In this document: positions 15,176-23,820 of the stretch, in pieces | Numbering within the stretch: position 1 is the first letter of the stretch | Layout: each line of letters opens with the position of its first letter | DNA from: an uncultured Ignavibacteriota bacterium | Lineage (GTDB): Bacteria > Bacteroidota > Ignavibacteria > UBA10030 > UBA8401 | Direction of reading: 5' to 3' | Assembly: GCA_903958625.1 (NCBI GenBank) | Contig: CAJBTU010000093.1 | Location: 1-36,331 of the forward strand | Length of the DNA: 36,331 nucleotides | Made by a program: the position numbers and the translations under genes | The notes under the pieces: model-generated | Told to the model about the DNA's origin: nothing | What the model saw: only the letters and a program-made list of their open reading frames with translations | Database searches by the model: none

Positions 15176-17962
15176 TTATGAATGAAATTGAATTTGTATT
15201 GTTTGTATTTTTTTTGATTCTACGGTAATATCGAATGTGTGATGAGCGCGCACGTCGATGGATGAAATGAACTTCTCTTCCAGCGTCAATAATGATGCTT
15301 TATCCATTGCGAACAAAGTTCGAATGCAGCCCGACAATCTGTTTTCGGTTGGATTGTAGATCCGGAGCACATACACATTCTTTTCATTGGCAGCGTTGTT
15401 TTTTATTGCGCTGAAGATCAATTGATCCGGTTCTATTTGAATGAATGATGTAGAAGAAGGAACCGTTCCGGAAGTTCGTCCGGTCTGGACCAGACGGAGC
15501 GCATTGTTGAAATTCAATGCTTCTTTATAGACATTCCCTTTATCCCAATCATGTTGATGCGGGAAGAAAGAAAGTTCGAATGTTTGTTTGCCAAGACATT
15601 GCGATCCTTTTTGATATGTGTAATCCTGGCGGGAACTCGGGGCGATGATGAATTCAAATCCCCGGAGCAGCGTGATGGCCAACGTTTTCTTTTTATCATT
15701 CAGCACTTCGTATTCCTTCAATCCGTTCACCAATACAGCCGCGCCGCGTGTTCCATCGGTAATATCCACAAACTGATGCATCGGGAAATCGTACATCGGC
15801 TGTTCGATCCACTCTTTCGTATTCGGCCGTTCGAGTGAGCGCTTCACAACATCAAATTGTCCTTCGCCGTAGGAGAATTGTGCGTTCAGCGACGTGGGGA
15901 ACATCATGCGCAGGCGATGACTCTCCGCCGTATTGTTGACATTCACCTTAAGATCGACCCGCTGCGAGCTTTTTGTCAGCGTTACGAACAGTTCAATTTC
16001 CACAGTGCTGAATTGCTTCGACTTTGAGCGTCGGGCTTTAAGATCGACCGGAATTTTTAGTTTGTGAAGGATCCTGCATGTTGCGCTGAGGGGTCCGTTT
16101 TCGACGATCGTGATCTTCGGTTTTGATTTCAGTGTATCCGCGAACGGTTTCACCGCTTCGTGCACCCAGGCGTGTCCTGCCTCTCCTTCATCGAAGAAAT
16201 ATCCGATCTCTTTGAATGCAGATTTGTTGATCTTATCCTGTACGGTGAATGTTCCGTTTGAATGTATCTTGACTGAAATAGATCCATTCTCCAGAATCGG
16301 CAGTTTATTTCTGAGCGCAGCGATGGCAGAGATATTCTTTTTCGATGATGTTCCTGAGGGAATGATCTTTACGGTTGAGTAACCAAAGGGAGGAATATCC
16401 TTCAGATGTAAGAGAGATTTATACCGTCTCATATTGAAATACATCGGACGGTCGATCATCTGTTCCAGCACCGGTTGGAAATCGAAATTACCGGTGTGCT
16501 GGATCTCAACAAGATTTCCTTTCTCATCAACGAGATCAAAATCTCCCTTATCGAATTCTTTTGGAATATCGATGACCGACTCGATGATCTCGCTACGCTG
16601 ATAATTGTTCGGGTTGAACGCGACGAGGAACAATTCAGTATTTGCTGCAATATTATTCTTTTTGAAACCGGACATATCAATATTTTTGACGATATGTTTG
16701 ACCGACCGCTCAAAGACTCCTTTTGAAATTTCGATAGATTGTTTGTAGCGATGCATCATATCATCGTGGATCTCATCGAGACTGCAGCCGCCGATGGAAT
16801 CATGGGCGGAATTCTGCAGGAGCAATTCCCACGCAATATCGATATAGGAATCATTGATGTCCCTGCCGAGCATGCCGGAGAACATCGTGAACGGTTCGGC
16901 GTAGAACTGCAGCCAGCGTTCGGCATCGAAGTTCTTCTGTTTCAGGAACATCCGTGCCGATGTCGTGTATCCGTACAGGTTTCCGCTGCGCCGGTCGAAC
17001 TGAGCGCTCCGGCGCTCTCCGGTAACGATCTTTAATTTGTTTGTATCGACACTTTCTATCAATCCCTTTGCATATTCGTTTAATGTGCTGTGAACGACAT
17101 CGATGTGAGGCATCCTCTTTTTGATCTCCTGCAGAATGCGCGCCGTTTTATGATTCGGTCCGCTTGAATCGTGTCCTTCCATCCAGATGACGTGTTTCGT
17201 TGTAAAATCACCCGCCTGGTCTTTGATGATCGCATTCACCTGCGGTTCGATCAGCTCGGGATGATAGAGATCCAGCGGCTGAATGATAAAAAAATCCTCG
17301 TCATGCTGCTGAACATCGGCGAAATGGAATGGAACGCCACCGCGCGACCATTGGTATTCCACATCCGCGAATCCTTCGTTGTGAATGACCGGACGATAAA
17401 TGTAAAAATAAAAATTATAGCGGGGCATGGTGGAGAAGCGCGACGTGACTGACCGGGTGCCGTCCGCACCTTCCCACAGGAATTCCGCTTTGGGACTGTC
17501 TATCGAATTAACACCTCGGTAGAACATGATCAGATCGATGCCGAACTCTTTATATATTTGCGGCAACTGGGAGATCTGTCCCCATGAAAACGGGGAATAG
17601 CCGACCTTTGAAACGCCGCCGTGCGCCGCACTTATTTTGTGTCCGAGCAAAAGATTACGGATGAGATTCTCTCCGCCGACAAGGAATTCGTCCGGCAGAA
17701 TGTACCACGGTCCGATCAACAGCCTGTCATCCTTCACAAGTTTAATAAAACGTTCCTTCATGTGAGGCTTTGCTTCCAGATAATCCATGACAACAATGGA
17801 CTGGCTGTCCAGATGGAAGGCCCGGTAGGCAGGATCCTTCTCCAAGATGGAGATCACTTCGTCGATCATTTCCACAAGCATTTGCCGGTTACGCTGGAAA
17901 GGGAAACGCCATTCGCGGTCCCAATGCGTATTTGAAATAACATGAAATATTTTTTTATCCAT
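15176..17962 (-). CDS. GH38-like alpha-mannosidase homologue with altered active site
   Basis: The start at 17962 (MDKKIFHVIS) is preferred over 18043, which overlaps the previous gene. The 928-aa protein shows GH38 landmarks: THWDREW with zinc ligands H13 and D15, GPWYILPDEFLVGGENLIRNL, the QLPQIY anchor (132-137), EGHDSSGPN (262-270) and HDSIGG with H387. The family motif '(V/C)(P/C)DxFGHxxQLPQI' carries the nucleophile, which is also a zinc ligand, at its Asp. Here the segment reads GYSPFSWGQISQLPQI, with F125 in that place and Gln for the usual His. It may be inactive, use another residue, or act on a different bond. No signal peptide is present, so it is cytoplasmic. It lies between the GH94 and HAD genes. 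Confidence 0.87.
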   Translation of the reverse strand: MDKKIFHVISNTHWDREWRFPFQRNRQMLVEMIDEVISILEKDPAYRAFHLDSQSIVVMDYLEAKPHMKERFIKLVKDDRLLIGPWYILPDEFLVGGENLIRNLLLGHKISAAHGGVSKVGYSPFSWGQISQLPQIYKEFGIDLIMFYRGVNSIDSPKAEFLWEGADGTRSVTSRFSTMPRYNFYFYIYRPVIHNEGFADVEYQWSRGGVPFHFADVQQHDEDFFIIQPLDLYHPELIEPQVNAIIKDQAGDFTTKHVIWMEGHDSSGPNHKTARILQEIKKRMPHIDVVHSTLNEYAKGLIESVDTNKLKIVTGERRSAQFDRRSGNLYGYTTSARMFLKQKNFDAERWLQFYAEPFTMFSGMLGRDINDSYIDIAWELLLQNSAHDSIGGCSLDEIHDDMMHRYKQSIEISKGVFERSVKHIVKNIDMSGFKKNNIAANTELFLVAFNPNNYQRSEIIESVIDIPKEFDKGDFDLVDEKGNLVEIQHTGNFDFQPVLEQMIDRPMYFNMRRYKSLLHLKDIPPFGYSTVKIIPSGTSSKKNISAIAALRNKLPILENGSISVKIHSNGTFTVQDKINKSAFKEIGYFFDEGEAGHAWVHEAVKPFADTLKSKPKITIVENGPLSATCRILHKLKIPVDLKARRSKSKQFSTVEIELFVTLTKSSQRVDLKVNVNNTAESHRLRMMFPTSLNAQFSYGEGQFDVVKRSLERPNTKEWIEQPMYDFPMHQFVDITDGTRGAAVLVNGLKEYEVLNDKKKTLAITLLRGFEFIIAPSSRQDYTYQKGSQCLGKQTFELSFFPHQHDWDKGNVYKEALNFNNALRLVQTGRTSGTVPSSTSFIQIEPDQLIFSAIKNNAANEKNVYVLRIYNPTENRLSGCIRTLFAMDKASLLTLEEKFISSIDVRAHHTFDITVESKKIQTIQIQFHS

Positions 17963-17985
17963 AGTTCTTACTATATCCGGAGAAG

Positions 17986-19356
17986 TTACGATTTGAAAAA
18001 AAGATTGTATGTAAGGACGATCTCGGGAACGCCTCCTGTGCAAACGACTGCAGCCGCATCAAAATTATGTCCCGTCGTTTGAGCAAAAGGAACGGCAACG
18101 CACCGGCCGATACCGGCGGCGCGGATGGCAATCGTTCCGCTTTCGCTGTCCTCGAAGCCGATCACGTTCTTAAAGTCCGAAGCGGGAACATTCAATTGAT
18201 GAAGGGCAATGCAGTAAAGATCACGGTGCGGTTTCAGGCGGATCTCGGTAGAGTCGCTTGCCGTAATAAACGCGTCATAGACATTCCTGTAACCGGACAG
18301 TTTTTGCCGTATCAGTTCTTTTCGTGCGGAAGAGATCGTGAGATCGTCCAGTTGCGATGTTAAAACATTGAAGACCTCACCCATGACGATATCCGCCTCA
18401 TAAAAGATCGACGATGTGACGATGGCAATTTTCGCCGGATGTTTCTCGAAGTAAAGGCTTAATGCTTTCACTCTCTTTTTTATTTCGGCCGGATCGGTGA
18501 CATCAAATATCTTTCCGGATTTAACGCGGTATTCTTCAATGAGTCTGTCGGTTAGATTATCCGCTTCGTTTCCGAGCCATCCTTTCAAAAGACAGAGAAG
18601 AAATAATACACCCGGCATCGGCTGGATCAATCGTTTGTTTGGATCGTTGAAGAGTTCGATGGAAATATTCTTGCTTTCACCCCGTTTGATGCGCTGCAAT
18701 ATTTCGTGATACCTTTGGTAGTAAATATCGATAGCAATCTTAACAAGGTCTGTTTTGGACAACGAAGGGAATCTATCGGAAAAGCGCTGCAGAAAATATT
18801 CCGATATTTCATGTTCCATACCTGCAAGGGAAGTATTCTTAGCCGAGAGATCCTTATAAAAACCATCACCGAAGATGCCGGAAAGATTGAAATTATTGAG
18901 ATTGACGGTGACTTCTTCTTTCCGTTTGCTGTCGTTGCCGGCAAGTAGAGTCCATAGTGCCGCGTAGAAATACGATCCTTTAATATTCTCATCAATAAAG
19001 AGAGAATGATACTTGGTGATCAGATATTCCACATGTTTCGTAGTACTGTTGCCGATGATATGCGGGTAATCAAGATTGTGATCAAGGCCCTTCCATGACT
19101 CTGTTGTCATCTTCCCGGACATCTTTCTTATCATAAACTCGAGGGAATGGATGCAGAGTTCTTCCGTTGTCGTCGTTGTACCGTCCATATCCATTACCGC
19201 TGCCGCGAGAGACTCCAGCGGGGAGGTCAATTTCGGCGCGAGGGGATAGAGTTCGAATTCGGGATGAATGTATTCCGGATTTTTTACGACGGCAAATTCG
19301 TCGGAGAGATTCTTTAAGAGTTCAGCGGCGTTATGTTTATCGATTATCTTCTTCAT
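17986..19356 (-). CDS. HAD-superfamily hydrolase (beta-phosphoglucomutase-like)
   Basis: This 456-aa protein carries HAD motif I DMDGT (D56, D58), motif II IVTSS, motif III Lys in KPHRDLY, and motif IV GFEDSESG. The late part resembles beta-phosphoglucomutase-type phosphatases. A long insert (about 60-290) forms an unusually large helical cap, and 50 residues precede motif I; most relatives are about 220 aa. It may be a sugar-phosphate phosphatase or mutase. It starts 9 bp after the phosphohexomutase gene and precedes the GH38-like gene by 23 bp. The substrate is unknown. Confidence 0.85.
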   Translation of the reverse strand: MKKIIDKHNAAELLKNLSDEFAVVKNPEYIHPEFELYPLAPKLTSPLESLAAAVMDMDGTTTTTEELCIHSLEFMIRKMSGKMTTESWKGLDHNLDYPHIIGNSTTKHVEYLITKYHSLFIDENIKGSYFYAALWTLLAGNDSKRKEEVTVNLNNFNLSGIFGDGFYKDLSAKNTSLAGMEHEISEYFLQRFSDRFPSLSKTDLVKIAIDIYYQRYHEILQRIKRGESKNISIELFNDPNKRLIQPMPGVLFLLCLLKGWLGNEADNLTDRLIEEYRVKSGKIFDVTDPAEIKKRVKALSLYFEKHPAKIAIVTSSIFYEADIVMGEVFNVLTSQLDDLTISSARKELIRQKLSGYRNVYDAFITASDSTEIRLKPHRDLYCIALHQLNVPASDFKNVIGFEDSESGTIAIRAAGIGRCVAVPFAQTTGHNFDAAAVVCTGGVPEIVLTYNLFFKS

Positions 19357-19365
19357 TGTCCCTGT

Positions 19366-20775
19366 TTAATTAGCTATAAGTGCAATTCCTGATTTGAGGA
19401 TTTGTTGAACTTCTTTTTCCGATTCGCCTTCTGCATAAACCCGTATCAGCGGTTCCGTTTCGGATGAACGCAACAGCAGCCATCGGGTTTTTCCTTCGAG
19501 ATTGAACTTTAATCCATTGACAATTCCACGGCTGCTGTAGAATTTGAGAATATTCTTCACTGAAAATTGTGCAATCTCCGCAGGAGGATCATTAATCATT
19601 GCGGGTAATTTATCATTCCGATCGTCATGATGATACGGGTGATCTACCCTGTCATAGAAAATCCTGCCAAACTGTTTCCTTTTGACCTCAACGTAATCGC
19701 TCAGCCGTTTATGCGGGGAGGAGGCAAGCATCTCAATAAATAACAGTGCGGAGAGAATGCCGTCCCGTTCCGGGATGTGTCCTTTAAAACCATATCCGCC
19801 GCTTTCTTCCGCACCGAAAGCTGCATCCGTTTCCATCATCTTTTCGCAGATATATTTGAATCCAACCTGCACATCGTGAACCGTGCAATCAGCGGAACCA
19901 AAATGTTTCTGAAGAAGGTTCGTCACCGAAGAGGTCTTGATGATGTCGCCGGAGAAATGTTTGCCGTTCTTAAGAAAATCCGCAAGCAGGAGAATCGTTT
20001 CCTGACTGCTGAGCCACTCTCCCGTATCCAGCAAAACGCCCAGCCTGTCGGCATCTCCGTCTGTAGCAACGCCGAAAGAATAACTATTTCTCTGTAATTC
20101 CTGCTGCAAGGGGATCAGATTCTTCTCTATCGGTTCAGCTAATCTGCCGGAAAACGTATCATTCGGTATTTCAAAAATAGTTTTTGCCTTAGACCCATAG
20201 TCAGATAAAAGATCCTCAATGATGGTTCCGCCGGCTCCGCTCATGGAATCGATCAACGCCGTAATATTGCCTTCTGCGATCGTCTCGAAATCAACGATCT
20301 TCCGGAGATGTTCCTTATAAAGAGTGAGAAGATCGTGAGTAACCAGTTGACGTGCGGATCGCTGTACCGGTGAACGGCCAATCAGCGCTTCGACCTTGTG
20401 TGTTTCATCCGTGAAGAACGGTCCGCCATACGCCGCTTTGAATTTGATACCGTTGTATTCCGGCGGATTATGCGATGCGGTCAGCATTACGCCGAAGTCC
20501 AGCGACTGTGCTTTTACGAAATACGAGACAACCGGAGTGGGGATCACTGTCTCCGATAAAAAATATCTGATAGAATTACCATCGAGGATTGAAGCAAAAA
20601 GATGGGCAAATTCTTTCGACCGCCGTCTTCCGTCATATCCGATGACGATGGATGGCGACGATGAACGGATCTTAGCGTAATCGGAGAATGCCTGAGCAAC
20701 AAGCGAGACCGAGTGTTCATTCACTTCGCTCTCAAGCAAACCGCGCCATCCATCAGTGCCGAATATTATATTCAT
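19366..20775 (-). CDS. Alpha-D-phosphohexomutase (phosphoglucomutase/phosphomannomutase family)
   Basis: This 469-aa enzyme has all four family signatures: FGTDGWRG near the start, catalytic S101 in TASHNP, the metal loop DGDADR (D239, D241, D243) and the sugar loop GAEESGGYGF (321-330). A phosphate-binding RSSETEPLIRVYAEG lies near the C-terminus. It interconverts hexose-1- and hexose-6-phosphates. In this operon it would convert the sugar-1-phosphate released by the GH94 phosphorylase to the 6-phosphate. Whether it prefers glucose, mannose or N-acetylglucosamine phosphate is not evident from the motifs. It is cytoplasmic, complete, and lies 12 bp after the FAD oxidoreductase gene. Confidence 0.93.
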   Translation of the reverse strand: MNIIFGTDGWRGLLESEVNEHSVSLVAQAFSDYAKIRSSSPSIVIGYDGRRRSKEFAHLFASILDGNSIRYFLSETVIPTPVVSYFVKAQSLDFGVMLTASHNPPEYNGIKFKAAYGGPFFTDETHKVEALIGRSPVQRSARQLVTHDLLTLYKEHLRKIVDFETIAEGNITALIDSMSGAGGTIIEDLLSDYGSKAKTIFEIPNDTFSGRLAEPIEKNLIPLQQELQRNSYSFGVATDGDADRLGVLLDTGEWLSSQETILLLADFLKNGKHFSGDIIKTSSVTNLLQKHFGSADCTVHDVQVGFKYICEKMMETDAAFGAEESGGYGFKGHIPERDGILSALLFIEMLASSPHKRLSDYVEVKRKQFGRIFYDRVDHPYHHDDRNDKLPAMINDPPAEIAQFSVKNILKFYSSRGIVNGLKFNLEGKTRWLLLRSSETEPLIRVYAEGESEKEVQQILKSGIALIAN

Positions 20776-20787
20776 TAACGATAAAAT

Positions 20788-22098
20788 TTACTTTTTGGAA
20801 ATATTGTGTGAAATGAGATCCCGAACTGTGTTGTATTCGATCTCTCTGACCGTTCTTTGCGATTTCACCGATAGCGCCGCTAACGCACCGCATGCCTCTC
20901 CGGTTGCAGAAGATGTCGGTTGAATTCTTAATGCGCTGTGTCCTTCGCGTGTGGAAGAGATGCATCTTCCTGCTGCGAGCACATTGGTTGAACCTTTTAC
21001 CAGTAAGGCCCTCAGAGGAATTTCGTAAAAATCCCCTTCGGCAAGATGCTCCATCCGGCTGCTCTCATCTTTCTGTCCATGAATATCAATGCCGTAACAT
21101 CCCCGCGCGACCGCATCATCGAATTTACTTCCGCGCTTAATGTCTTCGCCGGTGACGGCATACTCGCCAACAGCACGGCGTGTTTCACGGATTCCCACCT
21201 GCGGTGCCGTTTCGATCAGATACGAATTCTCGAATCCCGGTATCTCATTCTTCAGCAGTGTGACCACCTGATGCACTTGTTTCCTTCCGGCCAGTTCCGC
21301 TTTCGTCAGATCGATGGATGATGAACCGTCCAGTTCAAGAATGTTTGATGTATTGAACGATCCTTCCCCTGATTCCGGAAGGGTGGTAAAGAAGATATAC
21401 TGAACTTCGGGAGAAAGACGCTGTTCCTGAATCGCTTTTTTCACGGAGCTGAAATATCCGGCAACAGAAATGATCCTGGACAGATCGAAATTGTAATCCA
21501 TCCAATCGAAAAATTCATTCTTATTGTTCTTCGCATATTCAGTCACTTTCACAAGATCGATATTGCCCATGCGGAAAAACAACGTCAATGCCTGGAGCAA
21601 TCCTGTTTTTTCATCACCTTTCACCCACGGCAAATTGCCAAGAAATAAAAGTTGCGCATCTCCGGATGTGTCTATGAAGACCTTTCCTTTGATAGTTATT
21701 TCCCGGCCGGATGTGAAGATGGAAATAGATTCGATCGTTCCATCATTTTTCGTAACGCCGGAGATGATACTGTGAAGTAAAATGGTGCATCCGGCTTCTT
21801 TCAAGAGATGAAACGAGGCCGATCTGAATGAATTGGCAAAAAAACCATTATCGATCATACCGTGCTGTTGCCGCATTTCCCGTTCAATATCTTCAAACAC
21901 GCCACGAACTAGCACTTCACCCTGAACCTGATGTTTCATGAACGGAGAGACCATTCCTGCTGTGGACATGCCTCCGACAAAACCGTACTGTTCGACGAGC
22001 AGAACAGAAACGCCCGAGCGTCCGGCTTTCACGGCAGCAGCGATGCCGGCGATTCCTGCACCGACAACGATCACATCATATTCTGAAAGTAATGCCAT
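20788..22098 (-). CDS. FAD-dependent oxidoreductase (FAD_oxidored family)
   Basis: This 436-aa flavoprotein begins with a Rossmann motif GAGIAG (13-18), followed by the family signature LLVEQYGFVGGMSTAGMVSPF. The C-terminal second FAD segment includes NVLAAGRCISSTREGHSALRIQPTSSATGEACG. These match the PF12831-type family, often annotated 'FAD-dependent oxidoreductase' or, misleadingly, 'xanthan lyase' when fused to a golvesin-like domain. Here the golvesin-like domain is on a separate secreted protein of the same gene run. No signal peptide was seen, so it is cytoplasmic. The substrate is unknown; sugar or sugar-derivative oxidation is inferred from context. It lies 6 bp after nanE. Confidence 0.9.
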   Translation of the reverse strand: MALLSEYDVIVVGAGIAGIAAAVKAGRSGVSVLLVEQYGFVGGMSTAGMVSPFMKHQVQGEVLVRGVFEDIEREMRQQHGMIDNGFFANSFRSASFHLLKEAGCTILLHSIISGVTKNDGTIESISIFTSGREITIKGKVFIDTSGDAQLLFLGNLPWVKGDEKTGLLQALTLFFRMGNIDLVKVTEYAKNNKNEFFDWMDYNFDLSRIISVAGYFSSVKKAIQEQRLSPEVQYIFFTTLPESGEGSFNTSNILELDGSSSIDLTKAELAGRKQVHQVVTLLKNEIPGFENSYLIETAPQVGIRETRRAVGEYAVTGEDIKRGSKFDDAVARGCYGIDIHGQKDESSRMEHLAEGDFYEIPLRALLVKGSTNVLAAGRCISSTREGHSALRIQPTSSATGEACGALAALSVKSQRTVREIEYNTVRDLISHNISKK

Positions 22099-22104
22099 GC
22101 GGTA

Positions 22105-22788
22105 TTAACCGTTCTTTAAGGATTGAACGAACCATTTCGTGATCTCCGACGGCCGTGTTATGGCAGAACCGACAACAATGCTCCATGCACCATGTGCTTT
22201 CATTTTTGCCGCCATTTCGGGCGTATTGATTCTTCCTTCTGCGATAACAGGAACAGTCAATTTTTTTGTCAATGCAGAAAGAAGCTGAATATCGGGATAT
22301 TGATCTTTGTTTTTGGTCTCCGGTGTGTATCCGCTGAGAGTTGTTGAGACGCAGTCTGCGCCGGCCGCAGCACATGCGATCGCTTCCTGTTCGCCGTCAA
22401 TATCGGCCATGATAATACAATTATAACGCTGTTTAACATTCGCTATGAAATCAGGTCCGGAAAGATTTTCGCGTTTCCGGAACGTACCGTCGATGGCGAT
22501 GATCGTTGAGCCGATGGAAAGGAGGTCTTCAACATCGGCAAATGATCCGGTGATACGGACGTATCCATCATCGAATGAGGATTTTATCAAACCGATCACT
22601 GGTAGTTTAACCGACTTGATGATCATCTTTGTTTTTTCAATTCCTTCGGAACGAATGCCGGCCGCACCCCCCTGAACCGCTGCCTGAGCAAATAGTGTTA
22701 CACCTTCCGGCGTATTGAAAGGGGAGTTCCCTTCCGCCTGACAAGAGACGATCAGTCCGTTCTTTAATTTTTGAAAAACATCATTCAT
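22105..22788 (-). CDS. nanE: N-acetylmannosamine-6-phosphate 2-epimerase
   Basis: This 227-aa TIM-barrel enzyme has the NanE opening GLIVSCQAEGNSPF, AAVQGGAAGIRSEG, the catalytic-lysine region VIGLIKSS (K69), MADIDGEQEAIACAAAGADCVSTTLSGYT, and VIAEGRINTPE (E184). The K69-E184 spacing fits the known catalytic pair of the family. It converts ManNAc-6-phosphate to GlcNAc-6-phosphate in sialic-acid or ManNAc breakdown. No NanA lyase, NanK kinase, NagA or NagB is present in the window, so the source of ManNAc-6-P is not explained locally. It is the best substrate clue for the ten-gene run: an N-acetylated amino sugar. Confidence 0.93.
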   Translation of the reverse strand: MNDVFQKLKNGLIVSCQAEGNSPFNTPEGVTLFAQAAVQGGAAGIRSEGIEKTKMIIKSVKLPVIGLIKSSFDDGYVRITGSFADVEDLLSIGSTIIAIDGTFRKRENLSGPDFIANVKQRYNCIIMADIDGEQEAIACAAAGADCVSTTLSGYTPETKNKDQYPDIQLLSALTKKLTVPVIAEGRINTPEMAAKMKAHGAWSIVVGSAITRPSEITKWFVQSLKNG

Positions 22789-22844
22789 AGTTGTTTTCGC
22801 CGTTATACGATATTTACAGTGTTTCCAAAAAGTATCAAGATTTT

Positions 22845-22872
22845 GTCATGCCGAGCGGAGTCGAGGCAGGAC
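22845..22872. repeat. REP/MITE-like palindromic repeat between nanE and the short FAD gene
   Basis: GTCATGCC (22845-22852) and GGCAGGAC (22865-22872) form a stem with 7 of 8 pairs around GAGCGGAGTCGA. From memory, dispersed repeats of the form 'GTCAT...GAGCGgAGtCGA...' are scattered through intergenic regions of many Bacteroidota-like genomes. Only one copy is seen in this window. It lies inside the only long gap (184 bp) of the ten-gene run. No promoter or gene was seen in the rest of the gap. Confidence 0.5.
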
Positions 22873-22972
22873 TCTTTTGAATTATCACACTTCTTCTTCC
22901 GCCAAAAATATTGCGGATTTGCGGTCGTTCCGTGTAACAATTTCACTAAAAATGTTTTTGAAATCGCTTCTA

Positions 22973-23806
22973 CTAAAACTTATTAAGGGCCGATTCTAAC
23001 ATCGATCCTTTTTGAAATTGTTCGGACGGTTTCATTGAAGAGCCGAGAATATCATCAATAGTTGAAAATGATTTTTTAAAATCATCTCCTTGTTCCAATC
23101 CGTAGACCGTCTGAGCGCCGAGAGGGAGCACTTGAATCCTGCTGTGTGAATCTTCCAGAACTGTTCGAAATGTATCCAGCAGATCGTGTGTTTCATTCTC
23201 CGCAAAAAGGTCATCCTGTGAATTCAGCTTCAGCGTGATCCAATACCTTCCGTCGGAAAGCTTCACTGCTTTCGCGATCTTTTCAAATGACAAAAATTTA
23301 TCGTTCAATGGACGCGAAATGAAAAGGTTGACACATCGTTTTTGTATTGTCCGTTTTCTGTTTAGCAGCACGGCTCCATAGAAATCTTCGGATGCATCGA
23401 CGATTTTTTTTCCTGTTACGGTCGCACTGCCTTCTTTTGCTAGAAGGGAAACTTCAAATATTCCGGCGCCATTCATTCCGATCTTTTTCGGCGTAACATG
23501 AAAGTAAAGATGGACAGGTAAAATTTCCAATATTTGCTGAAGAACGAATTTTACCGTCTCAGGATTGACGATTGTTCGATCAAAATTATCGGGTGCAATG
23601 GAACGATAGATCTCTTTTGCCAACCCCTGTAACTGAGTTTCGTCGGCATTCTGGTAACAGTTCAACTGTTCGGTAACACTGCCGCCGGGGAAACCGAACA
23701 TATTCGTCAGTAGAACGGAATGTCCGGCGAGAGATTTTTTAACCGCAAAAATGATCCCCGGAAGAGTGGCTCCAAAAACGATATAATCATAAGTCTTATT
23801 GTTCAT
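22973..23806 (-). CDS. Short, divergent FAD-oxidoreductase-like protein
   Basis: This 277-aa protein resembles the start of the 436-aa FAD oxidoreductase in the same run. YDYIVFGATLPGIIFAVKKSLAGHSVLLTNMFGFPGGSVTE parallels the Rossmann and YGFVGGMST region. Its dinucleotide motif is GATLPG instead of GxGxxG, and the C-terminal FAD segment (AAGRCISSTREGHSA...) is absent. Translation of the following bases did not reveal the missing part. It may be a degenerate paralogue, a non-catalytic partner subunit or a specialised short form. The frame is intact over 277 codons and gene spacing to hyuA is 14 bp, so it is probably expressed. Confidence 0.75.
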   Translation of the reverse strand: MNNKTYDYIVFGATLPGIIFAVKKSLAGHSVLLTNMFGFPGGSVTEQLNCYQNADETQLQGLAKEIYRSIAPDNFDRTIVNPETVKFVLQQILEILPVHLYFHVTPKKIGMNGAGIFEVSLLAKEGSATVTGKKIVDASEDFYGAVLLNRKRTIQKRCVNLFISRPLNDKFLSFEKIAKAVKLSDGRYWITLKLNSQDDLFAENETHDLLDTFRTVLEDSHSRIQVLPLGAQTVYGLEQGDDFKKSFSTIDDILGSSMKPSEQFQKGSMLESALNKF

Positions 23807-23820
23807 TACGCTGCGGTCTC

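Noticed and set aside
17962-18043. Longer N-terminus for the GH38-like protein, starting at 18043.
   Set aside because: It would overlap the HAD gene, and the extra residues have no family match. The conserved start FHVISNTHWD fits the ATG at 17962.
22845-22872. Palindromic repeat as part of a CRISPR array.
   Set aside because: Only one copy is present, with no spacers and no cas genes in the window.
22789-22972. Remnant of the missing C-terminal half of the short FAD protein in the 184-bp gap.
   Set aside because: Reading on past its stop in frame gave no stretch resembling the C-terminal FAD segment of the 436-aa protein.
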